A DNA stretch of 64,000 nucleotides from Athripsodes cinereus (GCA_947579605.1 OX388313.1:31685214-31749213); one strand, 5' to 3'; positions 14,143-29,200 are shown, counted from the stretch's first letter. Numbers and translations: made by a program. The notes: generated by a model not told the origin, from the sequence alone.

Positions 14143-17100
14143 GTTCGCATAATCAAGTATTGTGAGGACTTGAACTAAAATCCCGATTATGGGGACCTAC
14201 CTTTCCGATCGACTTAGGCGAGTGTAAACTCATCGGCAATGTAGTGCTCTCTCTTGCTAGCATGCCTGTCTATTCGAGTATTTTATACACTCGCTTGAGA
14301 CAGAGATAGGGGGCTTCAAAAATCATGACAAAAATACGGCTTGTGAAGACGGTAAATATTGTGGGGACCGTCTCCATTTTAGGGAAATGGTAGACTCCAA
14401 GACACACGTGGTCCTCGTTTTATTAGAAATAAGTTTTAAATTTACACGACGTCCTCACTTTACTATACAAATCGTACGGCAAAATACACTAGGTCGAATA
14501 ATAAGTGGCAACGTTGCATTTTCGGTTCTTCATTGAGTTTTGTTTCTCAATGAATTTAGTAAGCGTTCGTTTTTTGAGCCTGGCGGATTGTAATAATGAC
14601 TTTTGTAGATAACAGTTACAGGTAGGTATTGTAGATAAAATAGTCTTAGGTAGGCTTTAGATGAATTTGTTTTTCAGTTTTTCGTAATTTTGTTGTATGT
14701 TTAAAAATAATTATCGTAAAGTTACTGATGTTTTACTAGGTATTGACTATAATAAATATTGTTACATTTTAATAAGTTCAAATCGAAATTAATGATACTT
14801 AGTGTTTTTATTGCGTCATATTTCAATCGTTTTAATCATCCAGTAGGTACTGTTATCTACTAAGTCTTAGGTAGGCTTAAGTTGAATTTGTTTTTTAGTT
14901 TTTCGTAATTTTGTTGTATGTTTATAAATAATTATCGTAAAGTTACTGATGTTTTACTAGGTATTGACTAAAATAAATATTGTTACATTTTAAAAAGTAC
15001 AAATCGAAATTAATGATATGTAGTGTTTTTATTGCGTCATATTTCAATCGTTTTAATCATCCAGAAGGTACTGTTATCCACTAAAATAGTCTTAGGTAGG
15101 CTTAAGTTGAATTTGTTTTTTAGTTTTTCGTAATTTTGTTGTATATTTATTAATAATTATTGTAAAGTTACTGATATTTTACTTGGTATTGACTAAAATA
15201 AATAATTTACATTTTAAAAAGTTCAAATCGAAATTAATGATACTTGGTGTTTATATTGCGATATATTTCAATCGTTTTAATCATCCAGTAGGTAGGTACT
15301 GTTATCAACTAAAATAGTCTTAGGTAGGCTTTAGATGAATTTGTTTTTCAGTTTTTCGTAATTTTGTTGTATGTTTAAAAAAAATTATCGTAAAGTTACT
15401 GATGTTTTACTAGGTATTGACTAAAATAAATTTTGTTAGGTACATTTTAAAAAAAACAAATCGAAATTAATGATATGTAGTGTTTTTATTGCGTCATATT
15501 TCAATCATTTTAATCATCCAATAGGTACTGTTATCTACTAAAATAATCTAAGGTAGGCTTTAGTTGAATTTGTTCTTCAGTTTTTCGTAATTTTGTTGTA
15601 AGTTTATTAATAATTATCGTAAAGTAACCTACTGATATTTTACTTGGTATTGACTAAAATAAATATTGTTAGGTACATTTAAAAAAAAACAAATCGAAAT
15701 TAATGATATGTAGTGTTTTTATTGCGTCATATTTCAATCATTTTAATCATCCAATAGGTACTTTTATCTACTAAAATAATCTAAGGTAGGCTTTAGTTGA
15801 ATTTGTTATTCAGTTTTTCGTAACTTTGTTGCATGTTTATTAATAATTATCGTAAAGTTACTGATGTTTTACTAGGTATTGACTTTAATAAATATTTTTA
15901 CATTTTAAAAAGTTCAAATCGAAATTAATGATACTTGGTGTTTTTATTGCGATATATTTCAATCGTTTTAATCATCCAGTAGGTAGGTACTGTTATCTAC
16001 TAAAATAGTCTTAGGTAGGCTTTAGTTGAATTTGTTTTTCAGTTTTTCGTAATTTTGTTGTATGTTTATAAATAATTATCGTAAAGTTACTGATGTTTTA
16101 CTAGGTATTGACTAAAATAAATAATGTTACATTTTAAAAAGTACAAATCGAAATTAATGATATGTAGTGTTTTTATTGCGTCATATTTCAATCGTTTTAA
16201 TCATCCAGAAGGTACTGTTATCCACTAAAATAGTCTTAGGTAGGCTTAAGTTGAATTTGTTTTTTAGTTTTTCGTAATTTTGTTGTATATTTATTAATAA
16301 TTATTGTAAAGTTACTGATATTTTACTTGGTATTGACTAAAATAAATAATTTACATTTTAAAAAGTTCAAATCGAAATTAATGATACTTGGTGTTTTTAT
16401 TGCGATATATTTCAATCATCCAGTAGGTAGGTACTGTTATCAACTAAAATAGTCTTAGGTAGGCTTTAGTTGAATTTGTTTTTCAGATTTTCGTAATTTT
16501 GTTGTATGTTTATTAATAATTATCGTAAAGTCACTGATGTTTTACTAGGTATTGACTATAATAAATATTGTTACATTTTAATAAGTTCAAATCGGAATTA
16601 ATGATACTTAAGTGTTTTTATTGCGTCATATTTCAATCGTTTTAATCATCCAGTAGGTACTGTTATCTACTAAAATAGTCTTAGGTAGGCTTTAGTAGAA
16701 TTTGTTTTTCAGATTTTCGTAATTTTGTTGTATGTTTATTAATAATTATCGTAAAGTTACTGATGTTTTACTAGGTATTGACTATAATAAATATTGTTAC
16801 ATTTTAAAAAGTACAAATCGAAATTAATGATACTTGGTGTTTTTATTGCGATATATTTCAATCGTTTTAATCATCCAGTAGGTACTGTTATTTACTAAAA
16901 TAGTCTTAGGTAGGCTTTAGTTGAATTTGTTTTTCAGATTTTCGTAATTTTGTTGTATTTTTATTAATAATTATCGTAAAGTTACTGATGTTATACTTGG
17001 TATTGACTATAATAAATATTGTTACATTTTAATAAGTTCAAATCGAAATTAATGTAATATTACTACATACTTTGTGCTTTTATTTGCATCATATTTCAGT

Positions 17101-18877
17101 ATTTTTTATCATCTAGTAGGTACTGTTATTTACTAAAATGCTCTAAAGTAAGATTTTGTTTTTTACTATTTCGTATTTTTTTTGTATGTGTATTATTATT
17201 TATTGTAATTTTATTAATGTTTTACTAGGTATAAGGAAGAATAAATACGATAACCTACAATATAATAAAATACCCTTATATATAATTGACATGATTTTTT
17301 TTCTATACTTTTAATATCTATCTGATCAACGGTGGCTAAAAGAATTACACATATTTGAGTGCTTTAGGGACATATATATATTAGATCAATTAAAATTGTC
17401 ATATTTCAGTAGGTTCAGTTAGTTAGTTTAATTTTTCTATCCATAATTAGATATTATATATTAGAGAAAATACAGAAAAACATTAGATGATGTGTACTGG
17501 TGAGATTATTAATATAGAAGTAATTCCTTCCATCCAAACACATTTTTGCTCAAATTATTTTTTTAAATTAATTTATTTCACAATTATGACACAATACCTT
17601 TGTTATTGCATGCTTATGTTTAAAAAAGTTTTTAGTAAATTTGTTTTATTTTAAAGAATTATTTATTTATTTATTTATTTATTCATTCTTCACTGTAAAT
17701 TGATTAAAAACAACTACATAAAAGGTATACATTCAAATTAAATACAATTAATATACAGAGGGCGAGTTTATCGCAAAGGCGCGATATCTTCCAACTAGCT
17801 CAAAATTATTAACGTTTTATTGTTTACAATTTCTGTAATTTATATTATAAATAACAGTTCAAAAATACCAAGCAAAGCATCCGTAGTAAGATACTATCAG
17901 TAGGATAATCGATTCACCTGCACTGTTATATAGACCATGGATATCTGAATATTCACAACCTCAAACTGTATTTTGTACTTTTTAATATCAGTTTTAAAGT
18001 AAAGAAAATACACTTTTTCATTTATTTATTTATTCTTTTCATACATCATCAAATACCATAATTATAAACATAAACAAAACACACAAATTAAAGACGATAT
18101 GTAATGGCGAGATTATCACTATAGAAGTGATTTCTTCCATCTAATCACGATTAGACCTTCACTTTAAAAAAATATCTATTCCCTCACGCTGTATCCCAAG
18201 TGGGGTAAGCAGAGAGAACGGAACGCCAATAAGATCTGTCCTTACATACTTCTTTCGCCTCCTCCACAATCATACAAAAAATATGATCGAAACATATTTT
18301 GAACTTCAATATTTTACTGTGAATATTATATGTATATCCATAGACAGTTAATAATATAATTATCGGATTAAAAAAATATTTTTCGATTAGGTAGGTACTT
18401 TAAAATGCTTCTGAATTAAAAGGTGAAAAAATCAGATCCTACATCATACTGCGGTTACGATAATCCCTGTTCTGCGTAATCAAGAGGTACGATGCGAATA
18501 TTTCTGCGACGTTGCCACGTTTCAAATGAGTGTAACATTTCAGTACCAATTCCATATAAAATGGGGACCTACCTGTGAGTCCCCGTTTTAGTGGTATTTT
18601 TCAAAAGTAATACACTCTTGAATTCGGTGGCGCCACGTGGTGGTGACACGCCTGAACTACTTTTTAACCATGTGTCAACTTTTTTAGAAAAAAATGCGGA
18701 TTGTGGGTCCAAAAATAGAATCCGCCCATATTTCGGCAGTCAACCAATCACATCATGAGGATTCGAACGGTACCTTTGAGTCGGCTTTTAAATATTATGG
18801 GGACGTCCTCACAATCGCATGTGTCCTCACAATAGGGGTTTTTGTCATGTTTAGGTCCTCACTTTCCACTAGCCGCG

Positions 18878-18928
<51 letters not shown>

Positions 18929-20186
18929 AATTTTCTCGATAGCTACTTTTTTCAAGGCAGGTAATGTCATTATCCTTTTGTTTTCTGGTTGATTTCACTA
19001 TTCATATATGAATATACATACGTACATATAGAGTCTACCTAGCTGGGAATAGTAATTATTATTGATGTATTATTAGGTAGGCACCTACTCATAAGTAGGT
19101 ACATGTCATACAACTCTCTGTGTGTTCACACTTACGGCCTGCATGCTTTATCAGCCGGCGGTCTGCTGGCTACCCCACTTGTGGGATATGCCTTAATGTT
19201 GTAGTATTGGTAGATAAAGAAAAACAATCCGAGCACGGTATTGGCATGTTAAGACACAATAATGTATTTTGATAATACATATATGAATACAGTACCTGTA
19301 TACCTGCATATATATTTCTACATGGTGACAACCATACATATACCTACAGTAAGTAGGTACTTGTTAACCTTGGTCACCACCTCTTTACTATAATGCCTGA
19401 TAGCTACAAATAATTATTATGCCGTAGTTTTTCTGTTACAATATTAGGTATATTATAATATTATCTTTTGTACATCTTTCATATTAACCCCTGTTAGTAT
19501 GAAAGATAATTGTAATATTCGGTGAAATAAAATATACCTATATCATGAAAATAAAACCATACATAGGTACCTACTGAGTAGAGAGATTGTAGAGAGATGC
19601 CTCTGTTCACCAGCCCGTGATATTGAGTCCGATATTACTTACTTACTATCTTGTACGTACATATTATTGGTTATGTAGTATAGTACCCTACTTATCTATC
19701 TCTATTTTATTTATTTATTTATTCATTCTTTACTGTACATTGATAAAAAACAATTACATAAAAGGTATACATTCAAATTAAATACAATCAATATACAGAG
19801 GGCGAGTTTATCGCAGAGGCGCGATCTCTTCCAACTAACCCAAAAGTATTAACTTAAAAAAATAAATAAACATACGATGAAAATAAAAAAACATACATAC
19901 ACAGACACATATATATAAAATGGGAGAGACTGCAAAAAAAAGATACAAACATACATGCATAAAGGGAAAGAAAAAGGGGGAAAAAAGGGGGGGGGGTTAG
20001 GAGTGATGATGATTACATCTTTATTATATAAGTATAGGTAGGTATATACCACGTGGGGGCATGCTGCATGTCACTTATGTACACGTAGGCACCTACGTGT
20101 TACTCCTGCAATATGTACCTACATACCTACCTAAATAGTAAATATATAATGTAGTATTACCTGTAGACGTAGTCCAGTAGTATTCA

Positions 20187-20247
<61 letters not shown>

Positions 20248-23200
20248 CATATTAACTTACATGCATATACCTACTAGGTAGATACATACCTATATGTGTA
20301 TATGTAATAGATGAATATTTTTCCACAATCACCTACATAATTACTAGCCTTATTGTATGTATACCTCTATATACCTACTGTAGTTATTGCATTGCTCTAT
20401 ATAGGTATGTATTAGTTAGTGTAATGAGTCGGTACCTAAATATCGGATGAGTGGTGATTGTTTCTCGACTCATCATTTCTATAATACTTACATATGTATG
20501 TATGTATGCACATTGTATGTACATGGTACATCACCTCGCCTCACCTCATATCAGTTTGTTGTTTGTATCTGAATGCTGTAGTAGATAGTGTTGTGCGTCC
20601 GACACCTCTCTCATATTTTGTGATTTGTTATATTATATTATTTTGATTTTAATTTAATACCTACCCATGTACCCACGTATACCTAGCCTCCCCTCTCTTG
20701 ATAAGTATCTAACTGTGGAAACGGAGCTTTCGTGTTGTGCCAAAGAAATTCCAGAGACAATATAATATTATTACGTACAGTAGGTACAGTAACTACACGT
20801 TACAATGATTTTATATAATTATATAATATACACCAATATGATGTAAGTACATTCACATTATTAATATCTATAGGTAATAAATAAACCTACATCACATCAC
20901 ATCACATCACTATACACAGTTCATACATTACCTATTAATAATTTAAGGAATTAAAGTTTGTGCTTTCTGCTGTGCTATAGACACATAGGTATAAACTAAA
21001 CATGGGTGTTATTTTTTCTGCTTTATTCTTTTTCTTTATCTAACCTCCTTATATCTCAATTTATATTTTGTGTTTGCTTCAATAACATATTATTTACTTA
21101 TAATGTAACTTCATTGTTCACTATTTTTATTTTATGCTTATGGACTTTTAATTTCTTCTTCTCCATTCTGTGGACTGACTGACTGACTGACCTTCACTTC
21201 ACTATGGAAGCATTGGAAGATTTGATTTTAAGTGTAGAAACCTTTCTGCTAATGGTGTTTAGGTATTTTCAATAACTTTATATTTCTACTTAATGTAACT
21301 ATCTAACTGAAGACAGTTTTTGTTATAAAAATAAATAAATAAATATTAGTACCTACCTATCTACATAATATAATATCAGCTGTGAGAGTACCTATACATC
21401 TATTTCACTCGTCCCAAATACAAGATGTGCTTTTATGTGTGCATACAAACACATAGAGTGTCCTTGGTAATGACAATAGTGAGACACTAGAGATAGGTAG
21501 GTTTAGCTTAGGTATATTGTAAGTAGTAGGTACCTACCTACCTCTTCCTCCTCACCACCACCTGTTGCTCCTGCGCCTGCGAGTGTTTCATTCAGTGTCT
21601 GCTGGTAACGTGCAGTGAACGTCACGTATAATACCTACCTACATAATATATATTATAGGTAGGTAGATAGGTACCTATATAATATGTATATGTGATATGA
21701 ATACATCAGCTTCCCACCAAAAGTAATCACAATCCAAGGCGAGGCGAAATATTCTGGAAACGTATGTAGTAGGTACGTACCTAATTAATTCAAAACAATA
21801 AATTATTGTTAGTTAAAACAACAAATAAAAGGCCTACGACGAAATCAAATATAGGTTATAATAAATACATACCTATATACCTACATAGGAACATATAGGT
21901 AGGTATTTATAATTATTTAATGCCTATGATAAATATCCATATAAAAATAAAGTTGATAGGAGAAAAATAATACCCAGATTAAAAAAACTTGGGAATGCTC
22001 ATCGATATTATATAATGTTATGTAGGTACCTACCTACATAATGTCTGCGAGATTTCATACTGAGCAAAATTATGCTGGATACAGGTAGGCATATAATAAT
22101 ATTATACCTACCTACATTTATGTTTGTACTGTGCAGGTACCTACTTATATAGCCGCAGTTGCAGTTCACTTCCTGTAGATTATAATAATATATATTATAA
22201 TATGTACCTAGGTGTGGTGTTGTCAGTCGTGCAGTTTGGTGGAGTATCGGGTCCGTTATCGTGACCTCATTCCCTGCCGCAATGGGCAGTAGACGTAAAT
22301 CGTATACAGACATGACTGTGTATAGGGGCAGGCACCCACCCTATACGTACACATGTAATGACTGGAATAGTGTAGAATAACTATTACATAATAATGTAAG
22401 GAATATATAGCTATGCATCACATTGTTTCATTAAGTGGAATAGGAATTACCAATCTATGTTATCAATGAAAATATTTTCTTTTGCATTTACAGGTTACAT
22501 TAGATAGAATTAATTCTTAATTGTGAATTCAGTGACGAAAATCCACGCACAGCAATCACTGCGGCCATCAGAAACACATTCATTAGCCGTTTATTATAAT
22601 ATTATCGATAAATAAACTTTTATACAACTTTTCATATTTTATCAAATTTATACACACCATCACACCCCCATACAGACAATACAAACACACCCACATACAT
22701 AACAAACATGAAAGATTCGCTATACTGTATTTGTATATACATAATATATATCTCAGTAGGTACCTATGTAGTATGTACATAAGTACCTCTATAGGTAATG
22801 TAATATTATCGTTTTATTTTATTTGTTTTGTTTTCGCTAACAGGAGGAAAGCTTGGACATTATGGGCCAGTATAAACCTGAAATATTCTGTTAAAGGTAA
22901 TTATGCGTTTCATTTTATTTAAGTAGGTACTTGCTATTTAATATTATTCATTATTATTTTGTGGTATTTGTATAATATACCAACATAAGAATATAATATG
23001 TTATGTTATGTTGTAAAGTATTGCCATCATCAGCATCATGTCACATCCGTATTGTTTGTTGTGTATCGCCTAGCTCAGCTATTATGTAATACTTAATTAA
23101 TATTATTATGTGGAGTGTGCGTGGCGGCCTGCTACTGCTACTGCTTACCATTATATTGTATTATATTATATTATTATCCTTGCTTTGCGTTATCATTTTG

Positions 23201-26200
23201 TGCATTTGTTTGCTTTCATTTGAGGGTGTGTATGTGTGTGTGTGTGTGTGTGTGTGGGTGTGTGCGTGCGTGTATTAACGCTGAATGATTGTGTCGCAGT
23301 TTTACATATAGGTACATATTTCCAATGTCCATTATACTATAATGCTGTATAATAATATAATCTTACCAAATTACACTGAAAGCTACATAAGTAATAATTT
23401 GATGTGATAGTTAATATCATTTGTATCCAACGTACCTCCCCAGTATAGACCCCAGGTGGAATCCCTCTTCACACAGTTACATTTTTAAGTTAAACAGGTA
23501 CCTACATGGTGTGTTAAGCTAATGTCGTCTTTGTCTATTGCAGATGATATCAAGTGGTTTGGGCAGGAGGGAGCCTTGCGCTTCGTGCGGTGAGCCAGTA
23601 TTCTTGGCTCAGCTACTCCATGTGGAGAAGCGTCTCTTTCATCGCACGTGCTTCAAGTGCGTTCAGTGCGGCGCGCAACTCACTCTGGCCTCCTACCACC
23701 ACCGCCCTACGGACCCGGAGGGTCGCTACTGCTGCGAGACCTGTCCGGACGAGGAAACAGATTCACAAGGGGATGATACCAATAGTGATACATACAGCAA
23801 TCAAGATGTGTCCTCGCACGATAATGTGTCCACCTCAGATTATAATCAAGTGATGAGTGATGAAGAAAAAGTACGGAATATACAACAGTTGAAATGCACA
23901 ATGACAGCTGAACAATTATCTTTTGATCATAGCTTAGAAACGAAAATAATGAAGCCATCCAATTCTTCGAAAGCCTTTGCTGGATTCCTAAACAGTCAAT
24001 TTGAAGAAGAAACTCCGCCAGCATTGCCCGCTTCGAGTCCTCCCCCAATGATTCAAGAATCCTTTATAGAGTGTCAGGAAATATTGCCCTCTAGTGAATC
24101 TGTGTCCACAGACAATATAAAATTTAATGATTTAACTACAAACAATGAACTTTTAAATTCTAGTGTAATTTTATGTGACTCTAATAAATTATTGTGCAGT
24201 TCTGACAAGGACATAGAACTTTGTCATCCCGTGCCTTTAGAGAGAAAATCCAAACTTCCGTCCAACCTAAAGATAGGTCCCTCACCAGCCCCAAGAGGGA
24301 CTCGTAGAGAAGATAGTGTACATATAGATAATGATAATGTTAACCAGCTTTTGACTGCCAGTGATTTTAGAGAAAACAACGTTTGCGAGTATGTTGATGA
24401 AGTTAGCATTGAAGATGATAAAATTATTGCCAAAGATAAAATGAGGTATGGAAAATCAGATAGCTTTGTTGATGAACAAGTTGTCGATGTGGAAATATCT
24501 CAGGCCTCATCAGGCCCATCACTGGTCAAATCAAGAATGAAATTATTTGAACAGGTGACTACTGAGAGTACTGACCATAAAGACCATAAAGTCAGTAGCC
24601 AGGACTCACAAACCAATGTTATTGATCAGGATACACTAAATATAGTAAATAGTAATAAGATTATTAGAGATAGTTATACTAGTAACATTATACATAAGTC
24701 TAATAATTCAGTAATCAATGCTTCTAAACAAATACATCCAAACATTGTACAAGAAGCAGAAACTGAACCATCTATACATAATATAGAATCTCAAAAGTCA
24801 GAAACAAATGTGCCTCGAATAGATAATGTACTTGACAATGATAGCACAAGTGATGAAGTAGTAATACTAGATGTGAATAATGCACAAAATATGGATACTC
24901 ATAATAAATCTAATGGAAATGAAGATGTGAGTGAATTAATAGCCATAGACACTAGTGATGTTAATGTACATGGAGAACAATCCGACAGTGATACTTATAA
25001 AGTGGAAAAACATTCCGAAAGTGAAACAGCAATCAAAGACAAAGAAGAACAAAATAATGTTATTAATGAACAAGAAACAAATAATTTGGATAAAATTATT
25101 ACAAATGGAAATGAAATGGAACAGTGTGAAAACTTAGTAAATATTAAATTAACAAAAAACTTGGAAAATAAAAATATACCCCCTGAAACTTTTGTGGAAA
25201 GCTGTGTTGAAGTAGAAATAAAAAATCCTTTCAGAGATGATAGTGATGAAGAAAATGTTACTAATAATGGCAATGAACACAAGCAAATAGATGTAAAACA
25301 AGAATTTCAAGAAGATCTAGCTATTGATAAATCACAGAATGAAACAAATAATGTAACAGAGCCTCAAAATGTTTTATCTCAAAGTTCAACCATTGAGTTA
25401 GGCACTCAAGGTGATTTGTATCCCGAAGAGTTGAATCCATTCTGCAGCGATGAAGAGAAGGTGAGTGACTTTATTTCAGATGTTTGTTTTGATATAATCT
25501 TCTCATTTCATTGTTACTACTACCTACTATAATGGAAATGTGCTTGCAGGAAGCAGATACAGCCAATGGAGCTGATAAGGCGAGCACCAACCCATTTGGA
25601 AGCTGCAGTGAGGATGAAGAGGAAGCCGTGCACAAAGAAACTAGGAGGAGGAGTAGTGAAAAACCTCCCAGACCTCCCCCTCCTGCCATTTTGGTGCAAG
25701 CCATCAAACAACAAAATCACAATACGTAAGACAGTTACATACCCAGAGATGTAATTAGTTTTTGCCAATGAGCGGGTGCTCTAGTTATTTTTATCATGTA
25801 AAAGGCAGGTGTTTGAAAAATAAAGACATTTTATATCATTACACCTTATGCTGTGATGGTAGATATAGTTTTGGGTTTTTAATGCACCGCTTAAATAATT
25901 ATTTTTTAGTCATAATGAAATTTGAATTTTTTCATGGGTATAATACAATAAAATGTAAATTTATTTTATTTATTTCCGAAAAACATCCGGAGTTATAAGA
26001 TATTTAAAAATAAAATAGGTTTATTGAAAAAAAAATTATTAAGTAGAATATATCTACAGTAAGTATTAGTTGAGTTCATTATTGTTTACAGGACACAAAA
26101 ATAATAATAATAAAAAAACAAATATCAGTTTGGAGATAAAAAAAAATGTAGGTATACGAATGAGAATGGAGCCAGTTTCTCTACCTCGCTCCATTCTTCC

Positions 26201-29200
26201 ATCTCCCTCTCTCTCTCGTTCCTCTCATCACTGCAACACGTGCAATAACAACCTCTCCAATTCTTCCCTTCCCAATTTACAAAACTACCCTGTAGCAAAC
26301 CTGTCCAAGTTCACACCTCTGCCAGGCACACAATTATTCTGGATATCTTGCATAATCTTATTGTAAAGTCTTGGAGCTAAAATGACAGAATATTTTTTTA
26401 TTTCAATAATATTTTGTTATTTTACGTTTTTTAGATCTGATAAGAAAAAGAAGATAATCCCAGCCCCTAACCTTAATCCATTTGGTTCTGAAGATGAATC
26501 TGAAGAAGAAGATTTAAAAGTGAATTTGTCTACCCCGACTCCCAGAAGCAGGTTTGTGTTGATATATATTATATTTTATTTATTTATTCTTTACTGTACA
26601 TCAATTACAAGCAAATCTACACAAAAATACATTTCAATGAAATACAATCAATATTCAGAGGGCGAGTTTATTGCAGAGGCGCGATTTTTTCCAACTAACC
26701 TAATTTCATGTAAGTTTCACAAAAGAAATCTTGAAGAAAAAGAGGAGGTACAAAGTAGAAGAATAGGTAGGACTAGGAAATATATGCCAAATTTTGAGTG
26801 ATAAAGTCCTTGACTTGCTTGAAAGCGTGAAGAGTGGAGTGGAGTATTCTGGAAGGCAAACTATTCCCAACAATTATAATAAATACGATCACTCAGTGAC
26901 TGTGTTCATATATTCTCTGTGTGGATGTATTGTATGTAAATTTGTTATGCAACTACTATCTTTATGTTATAGGCTGAGTGAAGCTCCACCATCCTTTCAC
27001 GGCTCTTCATCCTCCCTGGTTGGCACACAGCGCCGTAAGAAGCCTCCTGCTCCACGACCTCCCACTCACCAGCTCTTCACATCGCCTCCACAAGATGGCC
27101 CGCCTTCCATCAACCTTTACTCCTCTACTCCTAATAGTCAAGTTAGTACATATAATATTAGAACATCTTGTGTTACCAACCTATATAAGTTAGGGTTGCT
27201 AAGTTTATAACACTATTATGTTTCCCGTTACAGGCCTCACCTCAAGTGTCTCCACGTAGTCGGAAGCGTCGTCCGGCTCCTCCTCCCCCCACCATGGCCA
27301 CTTCCTCCTCTCACAGCTTGTTGATAACCTCCTCCCCTCTGCCCTCACCTCAGCTGGAGCACTCGAGAAGTAGCAGTGTGGCTTCCCATAAGAAGGTCAT
27401 CTCTGCGGCTGATTTTGATGAGCAGGATTTGGACGTGACCTCATCAGGGGATTGGTCAGCAGTGGGAGGAGGATTGGACAAGTCCAACACCAGCCAATAC
27501 AACATGGACAAAGGTCAGTTGGTAGAGTTAGGTATTGCATTTTCATGTAATATTATATAGAGTTCAGATTCTGAATGAGTAGAGTACTAACATCTGGTAT
27601 AATGTATTATAATATAATATGATCATTACAATTGTACTAGTGACTTGTCTTGTTACAGTGTCCTTGTCATCACAAGAGCCTGTGAGTATCTGCAAGAGTA
27701 TCACCAGTAGACGTCGCAAGGGTCCGGCTCCGGCCATACCGCGTATAGGAAGCCGTGGTCCAGTGAGCGCGGGAGCACTCCGCCGGGAACTGACTCTGCT
27801 AGAGGAACAACAGCGAGGATTAGAACGTCAGGGAGTGCGACTGGAAACTCTCATACGGGAGAGGACTGAAGGAAAGGATCCACCTCCTGAAGGAACCACC
27901 GACTTAGAGACTGATGAGCTACTCTTACAACTATTTGATCTGGTTAATGAGAAGAATGAACTTTTCAGAAGGCAGGCTGAACTCATGTATCTGTGAGTAT
28001 TCAACATAATATATGTACCTACCTACCAGCTACCTACATATCCATAATAATCTGTTTATAGTCAACTTAATAGCTGTACATTTACATACATACATAATTA
28101 TACACCATCACACTGCACTTCTCTCATTGGGTAGGTAGAAAGGATCAAGCTCCACTTCCTCCTATCCTTGCATACACCTTTTGCTTCCGTCATTTTTACA
28201 CAAGTCCTCACGCTCAATGTGCTCAACACGTAGGTTCTGATTTATATGATCTTGCCATTTGATTCTGGGATGGTCACGTCTCCGAACACCATTCCTCTTA
28301 GTCAAATATATTTTCTTTGTCATTATTTCCTGAATTTCGGCAGCGCCTTGGCTGGAAGACGATAGCCCAGCATAGAGATGTACATATTCTGTCTCTTCTT
28401 TCGAAATTCTCTTTGATCCTCTCGCACCTTCTTATCTAAGGGAAAGATTTATCTTCTTACAATCACACGTTTACCACTTGTTTCGACTACAAATCATCTT
28501 GTATCCACCCCCCCTTGTCATTCTAGTTTTTATAGGAATTCATCTAATGTTCATGGTGCGAGACTCTGGAACAGACTCCCACACTTGGTTCATACTTCTC
28601 TACATTATACTCCTTTTGTAACAAAATAAATGGTCTCTAGTCTTATACATTTTTTCAATCATCACGTGAGCTTTTTCCTTTTTTTTACTTTAGTGTAAAT
28701 AATTACGATGAACAGATTCTCTCCTTCTCTTCTTTTCCCTTTTCCTTCCTATTCTTCTTATATCTGTGCTTTATTTATTTTTTATCTTATTTATAGATTT
28801 TTTTGTAATCTTTTGTAGGTAATGTTTGTTTATATTTGTGTAGGTATGTATATTTTATCCATATGTTTTCATTTATTTATTTATTATATTTTTTCTTTTT
28901 CTGGATAGGCTGGAAGAAATCGCATATGCGATAAGCCCATCTTTTGGTACTCTCTGTAGAAATTTAGTTGCATAGGTACTACATATTTGGATATCAACAA
29001 AGTTTTGTTTATTTATTTCCACGTGCCCCAACATCGTAACTTATTTAAATTCATCTTTCATATAGGTAACACAAACTTTCATTCCACATAAGTACAGTAG
29101 GCCTAGTCAAAACACATTTAAGCTTTACGTTTTCGTTCAAACGTTGACAACGTTGCGAGAATGTGTTAATTTTCGTAGCTACTTGTGTATTTTAACTACG

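Noticed and set aside
22844..22896. Treating this good-looking exon as a normal MICAL-like coding exon
   Set aside because: 53 nt does not fit the phase-0 neighbours and gives a stop; kept only as a possible poison or alternative exon.
18881..23221. CRISPR-like or coding content in the repeat-rich intron
   Set aside because: Only simple repeats and LINE scraps; no regularly spaced short repeats with unique spacers.
23707..24048. Minus-strand ORF opposite the LIM exon, and other antisense ORFs over MICAL-like and NCBP3 exons
   Set aside because: Shadows of the real coding frames on the other strand.
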